Of a stretch of DNA of 60,410 nucleotides, positions 52,758 to 59,217 are shown piece after piece. How positions within the stretch are numbered: position 1 is the first letter of the stretch; the number at the start of each line of letters is the position of its first letter. The notes beneath the pieces were generated by a model. It made no database searches. It saw only the letters and a program-made list of their open reading frames with translations, and had not been told where the DNA came from. The stretch is from an uncultured Ruminococcus sp. (GTDB lineage: Bacteria > Bacillota > Clostridia > Oscillospirales > Acutalibacteraceae), in NCBI GenBank assembly GCA_905234015.1, contig CAJOFK010000003.1, positions 1 to 60,410 on the forward strand. Reading direction: 5' to 3'. The translations under genes and the position numbers were made by a program.

Positions 52758-52797
52758 TGCGCGCCGCGGGGAACCCCCGCGGCGCTTTTGCTTTTTT
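52758..52797 (+). terminator. Terminator of the L,D-transpeptidase gene
   Basis: GCGCCGCGGGG-AA-CCCCCGCGGCGC followed by TTTTGCTTTTTT; very strong GC stem. Confidence 0.9.
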
Positions 52798-52822
52798 AAA
52801 ACAATTTTTAAAAATTTAAAAA

Positions 52823-52850
52823 ACAACAAAATTTGTTGTACTTTTGTTGT
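52823..52850 (+). promoter_or_regulatory. Palindromic operator with an extra half-site
   Basis: ACAACAAA-A-TTTGTTGT is a perfect 17-base palindrome (52823-52839), and a third TTTGTTGT half-site lies 11 bases downstream at 52843-52850, overlapping the likely -35 element. Looks like a repressor or activator site. Confidence 0.6.
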
Positions 52851-52872
52851 AGTCGGTTTGATATAGTATAGA
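52844..52872 (+). promoter_or_regulatory. Probable promoter of the small-peptide operon
   Basis: TTGTTG (52844-52849), 17-base spacer, TATAGA (52867-52872). TATAGT at 52862 is an alternative -10. Confidence 0.5.
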
Positions 52873-52914
52873 CACAGTCAAGGGAACACCCCCGAAAAAA
52901 AGGAGAAGAACAAA

Positions 52915-52989
52915 ATGAAAAACGCTCTCAGAAGATTATTTGAAAAAATAATGGACGCTACGGTAGGTCCGGAAGAAGCAATAATTTAA
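52915..52989 (+). CDS. Small peptide of 24 residues
   Basis: A short frame, MKNALRRLFEKIMDATVG then PEEAII, behind a strong AAGGAG nine bases from the ATG. The first 15 residues could form a basic amphipathic helix; the end is acidic. No signal peptide. It ends 22 bases before the secreted-protein gene, which has its own ribosome binding site. It could be a leader peptide, a signalling or membrane-active peptide, or chance, but ribosome-binding-site strength and spacing favour translation. Confidence 0.55.
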   Translation: MKNALRRLFEKIMDATVGPEEAII

Positions 52990-53011
52990 ATAGATAAAGG
53001 AGATAATTAAA

Positions 53012-53461
53012 ATGACAAACACAAAGACAATTTCAAAAACTGTAATCGCAGCGGTACTCGCAATCATCATCGCGGCATCCTCCGCAGCAATCATCGGCTC
53101 CGTTAAGGCGGGCGCGGTAAGCTATGAGGGAAGCGCTCAGGCACATCAGTCTCAGAAGTCCGAGGCTTATCAGATTCACGAAAAGACAACAAAGCTTAAT
53201 CAGATCGCGAAGGCTTATTATTTTAAGGGAACCGGCAAAACCGCAAAGGGTTATGACTGGACATATAAGACAGACAACACAAACGTAAAAATCAAGTGCA
53301 AGTACGATTTTGATACTCATAAATACACCTTTAAGCTCGTCGGCACCTCTTATGGAATCAACCACTTCACTCTTAAGTACAAGATGTCCGATAAGGTATG
53401 GGTATACGAGAAGATGACACTCTTCGTAGATAAAGATAAAAACATAAAGAGAACAGCCTAA
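53012..53461 (+). CDS. Small secreted protein of unknown function
   Basis: A 149-residue exported protein. The signal peptide is about 1-34 (hydrophobic AVLAIIIAASSAAIIG, cleaved after VKAGA). The mature part is basic, Lys/Tyr/Thr-rich and probably all-beta (NVKIKCKYDFDTHKYTFKL, then FTLKYKMSDKVWVYEKM), with a single Cys. AAAGGAGATAA precedes the ATG. No family recognised. It follows the palindromic operator and small peptide and has its own terminator. Confidence 0.7.
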   Translation: MTNTKTISKTVIAAVLAIIIAASSAAIIGSVKAGAVSYEGSAQAHQSQKSEAYQIHEKTTKLNQIAKAYYFKGTGKTAKGYDWTYKTDNTNVKIKCKYDFDTHKYTFKLVGTSYGINHFTLKYKMSDKVWVYEKMTLFVDKDKNIKRTA

Positions 53462-53473
53462 TAAGTTAAAACG

Positions 53474-53513
53474 CGGCTCAAAACCTGCAAAGAGTTTTGA
53501 GCCGGATTTTTTA
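53474..53513 (+). terminator. Terminator of the secreted-protein gene
   Basis: CGGCTCAAAAC and GTTTTGAGCCG around a 9-base loop, followed by GATTTTTT. Confidence 0.9.
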
Positions 53514-53522
53514 ACAAAACTG

Positions 53523-53551
53523 ATGACATTTATAAAACTGTATGATATAAT
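53523..53551 (+). promoter_or_regulatory. Promoter of the VanY-like gene
   Basis: ATGACA (53523-53528), 17-base spacer, TATAAT (53546-53551). It overlaps the upstream extension of the vanY-like frame, confirming the later start. Confidence 0.65.
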
Positions 53552-53576
53552 TAAACCTGTTCAGGAGGATGATATT

Positions 53577-54629
53577 ATGAAAAAGGTATTTGTTTCAATT
53601 TTGGCGCTTGTTATGGCGGGAATAGTTTCCGTATCCTGCGCCGGCTGCGGTTCTGATAATTCGAAAAAACAGTCTGATGCTGCCACTGCAGCTTCAAGTG
53701 AGGCTAAGGTCGACGGTATCGACTATATGGCGCTTGTTAATAAAACGCATAAACTTCCCTCGGATTGGGAAAAGAACCTTAAAACCGTTAAAATGACAAA
53801 CTCAATTAAAGATGAGGTTGAGGTTGAGAAAAAAGCTTATGATGCTTATCTTAAGCTTAAAAAGGCGCTTAAAAAAGAGGGAATCACCGTTGACCTCGAC
53901 TCCGCACGCAGAAGCGTAAAAGAGCAGCAGAGAATTATGGATGATTTCACAAAGAAGTACGGTAAAGATTACGCGCTTAAAACTGTTGCCGCTCCCGGCT
54001 ATTCCGAGCATCATACAGGTCTTGCGTTAGACCTTTACCTTATTGTCGACGGCAAAGATATCGTTGAAAACGAGGATATGATTAAGTATACCGATATCTG
54101 GGCGAAAATCCACGATAAGCTTTCCGACTACGGGTTTATCCTTCGTTACCTTAAGGGCAGCGAGCATATTACCGGCTACGGCTACGAGCCCTGGCATATC
54201 CGTTATCTTGACGACGTTGACACCGCAAAAAAGATTACCTCAAAGGGTATTACTCTCGAAGAATACCTGGGTACCGCAAGCGGCGCTAAGGTAGATATCG
54301 ACTACGGTAAATCCGGTATATATTCCAAAGAGGATTTGGAAGCAGCGGTAATTACCATAAAGTGCAAATTTGCGTCCTTTGAGGGCTGCGAACTTAAGAG
54401 TATCCGTTATGCCGGCGACGGGGCTGTTAATGATAAAAACCTCAAGTGGCTTAATAAATTGAATCCCGACGGAAAATACAAGAAGATTGCCGAGTTTTTA
54501 ATGGATTTCCGTTCCCCTAAGAACAACACCGATAAAACGCTCGAGTCAAATCATAATTATAAAGATTATGAATGGTGGCTTGCTCAGACCGAGGACGGCT
54601 GGGAAGTAGTTTCAAACGGCTATAACTGA
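53577..54629 (+). CDS. VanY-type D-alanyl-D-alanine carboxypeptidase, lipoprotein
   Basis: A 350-residue exported lipoprotein. CAGGAGGATG precedes the ATG at 53577. The signal peptide ends near SVSCAGC (lipobox). The zinc peptidase domain (about 70-245) has SARRSVKEQQRIMDDF, SEHHTGLALDL (SxHxxGxAxD with zinc His and Asp) and the catalytic GYEPWHIRYL. A C-terminal region of about 110 residues has no recognised family. VanY enzymes remove the terminal D-Ala from stem pentapeptides. Followed by a VanX-type gene 61 bases on. Confidence 0.88.
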   Translation: MKKVFVSILALVMAGIVSVSCAGCGSDNSKKQSDAATAASSEAKVDGIDYMALVNKTHKLPSDWEKNLKTVKMTNSIKDEVEVEKKAYDAYLKLKKALKKEGITVDLDSARRSVKEQQRIMDDFTKKYGKDYALKTVAAPGYSEHHTGLALDLYLIVDGKDIVENEDMIKYTDIWAKIHDKLSDYGFILRYLKGSEHITGYGYEPWHIRYLDDVDTAKKITSKGITLEEYLGTASGAKVDIDYGKSGIYSKEDLEAAVITIKCKFASFEGCELKSIRYAGDGAVNDKNLKWLNKLNPDGKYKKIAEFLMDFRSPKNNTDKTLESNHNYKDYEWWLAQTEDGWEVVSNGYN

Positions 54630-54690
54630 TTACGGCACGGTAAATGCCTTAACATATCTCGGATAAAACGCCTAAAAGCGGGGAGTTTTT

Positions 54691-55347
54691 ATGAAAAGCT
54701 ATATTTCATACGATACAATGGATCCTTCGGGATTTGTATTGCTTTCGGATTATGTACCGAATATTATTCAGGAAATCCGGTATTTTTCGACATATAATTT
54801 TATCGGCGAGAGGATTGACGGCTATGAGGAGCCGTGCGCTCTTCTGACTAAGGAGGCGGCCCGCGCGCTGAAATCCGTAAGCGGCGAAATGATAGTGCAG
54901 GGCTATCGCCTTAAGGTTTTTGACGCCTATCGTCCCGCGTGTGCGGTTAAGCATTTTGTGCTCTGGGGTATTGAGGATACCGATATCCGTATGAAACCGT
55001 ATTTTTACCCTGAACTTCAGAAGCAGGAGCTTTTTGATAAGGGCTATATCGCTAAGAAATCGAGCCACAGCCGCGGCAGTACGGTGGACTTAACCCTGCT
55101 TGATATGAATACCGGAAAAGAACTTGATATGGGAAGTCCGTTTGATTTATTCAGCGAAGCTTCCCACCCCGATTATAAGGGGATTACCGAGGAGCAGTAC
55201 GAGAACAGGATGATTCTAAGGCGTTCAATGCTTAGAAACGGCTTTTTGCCTATGGACTGCGAGTGGTGGCACTTTACTCTCGATAAAGAACCTTATCCGG
55301 ATACATATTTTGAATTTCCCGTATCGTCGCAATACCTGAGAAGATAA
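54691..55347 (+). CDS. VanX-type D-alanyl-D-alanine dipeptidase
   Basis: A 218-residue M15D-type zinc dipeptidase without a signal peptide, so cytoplasmic. Visible: IRYFSTYNFIGERIDGY near the N-terminus, VFDAYRPACAVKHF (substrate Arg), SSHSRGSTVDLTL (zinc His and Asp), and DCEWWHFT (catalytic Glu, zinc His) near 190. VanX hydrolyses free D-Ala-D-Ala; outside resistance clusters, relatives recycle wall dipeptides. No vanH, vanA ligase or vanRS is adjacent. Confidence 0.87.
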   Translation: MKSYISYDTMDPSGFVLLSDYVPNIIQEIRYFSTYNFIGERIDGYEEPCALLTKEAARALKSVSGEMIVQGYRLKVFDAYRPACAVKHFVLWGIEDTDIRMKPYFYPELQKQELFDKGYIAKKSSHSRGSTVDLTLLDMNTGKELDMGSPFDLFSEASHPDYKGITEEQYENRMILRRSMLRNGFLPMDCEWWHFTLDKEPYPDTYFEFPVSSQYLRR

Positions 55348-55367
55348 AATAAAGGCTGTGATAATAT

Positions 55368-56405
55368 TTGCTGAATAATGAAATAAATATTGAAGAAAAA
55401 ATGCCGGGCAAGGCGGAAAAATTCATAATAAAGGTAGACGATATAAAGCAGTCTATGGGAATGTGGTACTCTCTGTTCGCGCGGAGAATACTGCCGTTTT
55501 TGGTTTTTGTAATCCCGATTAACGTAATTCTCGCGCGGATTTTGAATTTTATACAGGTTCATATTCTGACTGATGTAAGGCTAAGCGGAAATCTGCTTTT
55601 AATTGTGTGGGCGATATCTATGATAGCGTTCCTCACGGTGCTTTTATTCGCGCCGAAGCTTGCAACGGCGGCGGAGCTTGCGGTGGGATTCGTATATATA
55701 TATATATATATCGCGCTGCGAGTTCATCTTTTAAATAACCTTTTCGGATGGTCCGTTCTGATAAGCGTAATTCTGTTTGTGCTCGTAAAACTCGTGTTTT
55801 TAGCATTTAAAATTGTGCAGATTAAGATCGAAGCAGGTGATGACGAGAATATCGAGCGCGATGAAAGCGGACGCATAATCCGCGCTTCGGATGATAAAGT
55901 AGTATTTTCCGAGGTCGATGAGAACGAGGACGACGGTATGGATACCACCAATGATGATGTTTATTATACCGAGGAGGACGAAAACGCGCAATACGACTAC
56001 GATGCGGTTGAAACTACCGAGATGGAAGCTCAGGTTCTCTTTACCGAAAACGAGGACTATACCGAAGACTATGAAAACGAGCAGATAGACCCTGCTGAGG
56101 ATGATTTGGTGTTTGACGAATCCGATGAATATGAGAATTATGATGAAGTCACGCCGATTGACCCTGCTGAGGATAATTTGATCTTTACCGATATTGATGA
56201 ATACGAGGAGAATGATAAGAACCCGAACGCTGTTCCCGTAGATGATGACCTCGTCTTTACCGAGGATGACGCGTACCCGGATTTAAACGCCGAGGAACGT
56301 ATGAATACCGAGGAAGGCGATTTGGTTTTTGCCGATAACGACGAAAGCAAGGGATACGGCGAAGGCGCAATCAGCGATTCGGATAACGACTACTTTTTCG
56401 GATAA
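55368..56405 (+). CDS. Membrane protein with a long acidic repeat tail
   Basis: A 345-residue protein of unknown function. The TTG at 55368 opens the frame but has only a weak, distant AAAGG; an ATG at 55400 is out of frame, so the start is not secure. Residues about 35-145 form four hydrophobic helices. The C-terminal 190 residues are Asp/Glu-rich with imperfect repeats of the form PAEDDLVFDESDEYE / PAEDNLIFTDIDEYEE / VDDDLVFTEDDAY. A (TA)9 tract at 55693-55711 encodes a Tyr-Ile run in the third helix. The tail is probably cytoplasmic and disordered. Confidence 0.7.
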   Translation: MLNNEINIEEKMPGKAEKFIIKVDDIKQSMGMWYSLFARRILPFLVFVIPINVILARILNFIQVHILTDVRLSGNLLLIVWAISMIAFLTVLLFAPKLATAAELAVGFVYIYIYIALRVHLLNNLFGWSVLISVILFVLVKLVFLAFKIVQIKIEAGDDENIERDESGRIIRASDDKVVFSEVDENEDDGMDTTNDDVYYTEEDENAQYDYDAVETTEMEAQVLFTENEDYTEDYENEQIDPAEDDLVFDESDEYENYDEVTPIDPAEDNLIFTDIDEYEENDKNPNAVPVDDDLVFTEDDAYPDLNAEERMNTEEGDLVFADNDESKGYGEGAISDSDNDYFFG

Positions 56406-56411
56406 TAATAT

Positions 56412-56442
56412 AGAGGCTGTGAAAAAACACAGCCTCTTTTTT
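56412..56442 (+). terminator. Terminator of the acidic membrane-protein gene
   Basis: AGAGGCTGTG-AAAAAA-CACAGCCTCT followed by a T-run. Confidence 0.9.
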
Positions 56443-56625
56443 ACTTTATAAGAAACTGCGTTCCTTATAAAGTAAAAAACCATTTTATATATCCCGCTCA
56501 GTTGCGCCCTGCGTGCGCACGAGCGATGGATATACGAAAGCTCCGCACTTAGGTGCGCACGCTTTCTTGCTTTATAAGAAACTGCGTTCCTTATATATCC
56601 CGCTCAGTTGTGCCCTGCGTTGTAA
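56441..56625. repeat. Dispersed intergenic repeat, copy C, with a partial internal duplication
   Basis: Begins at the terminator T-run with the same CTTTATAAGAAAC hairpin as copy B, then the CCCGCTCAG, GCGCCCTGCG, GAGCGATGG and GCGCACGCTTTCTTGC modules. At 56569-56616 the hairpin and CCCGCTCAGTTG modules start again and stop after TGCCCTGCG. Confidence 0.85.
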
Positions 56626-56676
56626 TAATTGTAGCACGAAGCCGCAACTTTTTCCACCCCAAGTTTTTACGAAGCG

Positions 56677-56705
56677 GTGACATTTAAAAATTATTGTGTT
56701 ATAAT
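56677..56705 (+). promoter_or_regulatory. Promoter of the SNF2 helicase gene
   Basis: GTGACA (56677-56682), 17-base spacer, TATAAT (56700-56705). Confidence 0.75.
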
Positions 56706-56733
56706 GAGAAAAAATCCACCCGCGGAGGATGTT

Positions 56734-58890
56734 ATGAGCGAAAAATTTAAGCCTGATTACGGTAAAGTACGAGAAAATATAAGAATAATTGAAGCGGCGA
56801 GGAAAAAGCTCCTTTCGATTATAACGAAGCAGAAGGATCTGCGTGAAAAAATAAAGACAGCGGCTCAGCGTTACCAAGCCTCCGCTGTTAAAAACACGCT
56901 TGCCGATATTGATATCGAGGAGCTGAACTCCGGAAAGCAGGGTATAAGAATAGCTCCGCTGCGCGCCGCAGGCTATAAAACCATAGCGGACGTTGTGAAG
57001 GCTTCGGTTGCATCCCTCGAACGCGTCAGCGGAATCGGCAGGCAGACCGCCGAGAAGATTAAGGCGATTTCGGATGAAATATTAAAAAACGCTGCCGCCA
57101 ACACCGCGATAAGACTATCGGTAGACGATAAGAGCCTTGAAAATTCTCAGCTTCTTACGGCGATTCGCGACTACAGATTGATGAAGCCGGAATTTGACCG
57201 CGCAGAGAAGATTTATTCTGAAACCGATTCCGGCGTTAATGCGAGCCTCGGCGCCGCAAAACCTGCGAAGGGCAGGCTGAAATGGATTTTCGCGGGTGCT
57301 CAGTCAAAGGAGAACGCGCGTCAGGCGTGCGATTACCTCGATAATCTCGCTCAAAGCTCCTATAGCTCCGACGTCGAAGCCGTATACAGCGCCGTTAAAA
57401 GCTCGGGCTTCAGCGCCGGCACTCAGGTATTTAAGGATTTCGAGAGCAACTCGCCTCAGTATTATACAATTCTTGAGGAGCTCGGGATTCAGAAGGCGGG
57501 TGAGAGCGAAGCCGCTTCCGGACTCAGCGAGTCGCTGAGAGAGGAAATCGAGCAGGTTGCCCTCGATTTAACGGGATTAAAATGCGACCTCAGAACGTAT
57601 CAGAAATTCGGCGTAAAATATATAATAAATCAGGGCAGGGTGCTCCTCGGCGACGAGATGGGACTCGGAAAAACCGTCCAGGCGATCGCCTCGCTCGTTG
57701 TTATGAGGAACTCGGGAGAACATCATTTTGTGGTTGTATGTCCCGCGAGCGTGCTGATAAACTGGTGCCGCGAGACCGAAAAATTCTGCGATATCAACTG
57801 CGTGAAAATTCACGGAAAGGACGCCGCCGAGTCGCTCGAAAGCTGGAAGCAGAACGGCGGAATCGCTATAACTACTTACGAAACCCTTGAAAAATTCGAG
57901 CTTAACGATATCTTTAAGTACGGTATGCTCGTAGTTGACGAGGCGCATTACGTCAAGAACCCTCAGGCTAAGCGCACTAAAAATCTGCTTAATATCCTTG
58001 ATAACGCAAAGCGCGTCCTCTTTATGACGGGAACCGCGCTCGAAAACAGGGTAGAGGAAATGAGCTTTCTTATCGGCTGTCTGCGTCCCGATATCGCCTC
58101 GGAGATTAAAAATATTCAGGCGCTTTCCGGAGCTCCTCAGTTTCGGAAGATAATCGCGCCGGTGTATTTCAGACGTACGAGAGAGGACGTCCTCTCCGAG
58201 CTTCCCGACCTTATCCAGAAAGAGGAGTGGTGCCTTATCTCGGGCAGCGAGTATAAAGCCTACAGGGAAAGCGCCCTCAGCGAGAATTATATGTCTATGC
58301 GTCAGGTGTCCTTCCTCGGCGTAGAGCCCGAAGACTCCTCAAAGCTTCAGCGGCTCTTGCAGATTTGCGAGCAGGCTAAGGAGGATAACCGCAAGGTGCT
58401 CGTATTCTCGTTCTTTATCAATACAATTGAAACCGTCAGCAAGGCGCTTGGAGAGCTCTGTCTTGAGCCGATTACGGGAAGTATTCAGCCTAAAAGACGT
58501 CAGGAGATTATCGACGAATTCGATAAAGCTCAGGACGGCGCTGTACTGCTCGCGCAGATTCAGGCGGGCGGAACGGGACTTAATATCCAGTCCGCGTCGG
58601 TTGTGATAATCTGCGAGCCTCAGATTAAGCCCTCGATAGAGCATCAGGCGATAAGCCGTGCCTACCGGATGGGACAGGTTAGAAACGTAATTGTTCACCG
58701 CCTGCTCGCGGATGAGACGATTGACGAGAGAGTCCTTGAACTGCTGAGAGCAAAGCAGCTTCTGTTCGATAACTTTGCCGACGTATCGGTAAGCGGTCAG
58801 GAAAGTCTTAACCTGCCCGAAAGCTCTATCAACGACGTATTCGCTAAAGAGGTTCAGAAGGTTAAAGATGAGCCCGCGCCCGAGACGTAA
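56734..58890 (+). CDS. SNF2-family DNA/RNA helicase-like ATPase
   Basis: A 718-residue protein. GCGGAGGATG precedes the ATG at 56734, and the earlier in-frame ATG overlaps the promoter. The N-terminal third has a coiled helix and a helix-hairpin-helix-like segment (AGYKTIADVVKASVASLERV, then SGIGRQTAEKI, about 75-115). The SNF2 ATPase has YQKFGVKYIINQGRVLLGDEMGLGKT (in parts, about 285-310), VVDEAHYVKNPQAKRTK (DEAH), MTGTALENR, GTGLNIQSASVVI and SRAYRMGQVRNVIVHRL. No nuclease or methylase partner lies nearby, so it is a stand-alone remodeller. Confidence 0.88.
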   Translation: MSEKFKPDYGKVRENIRIIEAARKKLLSIITKQKDLREKIKTAAQRYQASAVKNTLADIDIEELNSGKQGIRIAPLRAAGYKTIADVVKASVASLERVSGIGRQTAEKIKAISDEILKNAAANTAIRLSVDDKSLENSQLLTAIRDYRLMKPEFDRAEKIYSETDSGVNASLGAAKPAKGRLKWIFAGAQSKENARQACDYLDNLAQSSYSSDVEAVYSAVKSSGFSAGTQVFKDFESNSPQYYTILEELGIQKAGESEAASGLSESLREEIEQVALDLTGLKCDLRTYQKFGVKYIINQGRVLLGDEMGLGKTVQAIASLVVMRNSGEHHFVVVCPASVLINWCRETEKFCDINCVKIHGKDAAESLESWKQNGGIAITTYETLEKFELNDIFKYGMLVVDEAHYVKNPQAKRTKNLLNILDNAKRVLFMTGTALENRVEEMSFLIGCLRPDIASEIKNIQALSGAPQFRKIIAPVYFRRTREDVLSELPDLIQKEEWCLISGSEYKAYRESALSENYMSMRQVSFLGVEPEDSSKLQRLLQICEQAKEDNRKVLVFSFFINTIETVSKALGELCLEPITGSIQPKRRQEIIDEFDKAQDGAVLLAQIQAGGTGLNIQSASVVIICEPQIKPSIEHQAISRAYRMGQVRNVIVHRLLADETIDERVLELLRAKQLLFDNFADVSVSGQESLNLPESSINDVFAKEVQKVKDEPAPET

Positions 58891-58929
58891 TTCCGCCGGG
58901 CTTTACGGAATAAGATGTTGATTAAAATA

Positions 58930-58958
58930 TTGAAATGCAAATAAATAAGTGTTATAAT
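58930..58958 (+). promoter_or_regulatory. Promoter of tRNA-Val
   Basis: TTGAAA (58930-58935), 17-base spacer, TATAAT (58953-58958), with the tRNA starting nine bases later. Confidence 0.8.
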
Positions 58959-58966
58959 ACACTCGC

Positions 58967-59043
58967 GGGGGCTTAGCTCAGCTGGTCAGAGCGTTTGCTT
59001 GACATGCAAGAGGTCACTGGTTCAAGTCCAGCAGTCCCCACCA
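58967..59043 (+). tRNA. tRNA-Val (GAC)
   Basis: Acceptor GGGGGCT/AGTCCCC, D arm TAGCTCAGCTGGTCAGAGC, anticodon stem TTTGC/GCAAG with loop TTGACAT (anticodon GAC), T arm ACTGG-TTCAAGT-CCAGC, discriminator A and encoded CCA. Confidence 0.93.
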
Positions 59044-59048
59044 TAAAC

Positions 59049-59084
59049 GAACAGGGGTGCCGTTAGGCACCCCTGTTCATTTAT
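59049..59084 (+). terminator. Terminator of tRNA-Val
   Basis: GAACAGGGGTGCC-GTTA-GGCACCCCTGTTC, a perfect 13-bp stem. Confidence 0.88.
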
Positions 59085-59130
59085 AGATGTGATGACTGCC
59101 GGGCTCGAAAGACGTTTTATAAATAGTCAT

Positions 59131-59170
59131 CCTGCACAACTTTTCGGCTTAAAGTTTGTGCAGGTTTTTT
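59131..59170 (+). terminator. Second terminator with no obvious gene
   Basis: CCTGCACAACTTT and AAAGTTTGTGCAGG form a long stem followed by six Ts. It lies 50 bases after the tRNA-Val terminator. ATGACT/AGTCAT flank the short space between them. Confidence 0.75.
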
Positions 59171-59217
59171 GTTGTTATTATGTTATAATCTACCCATAAG
59201 TAAAAGGAGGTATTCCT

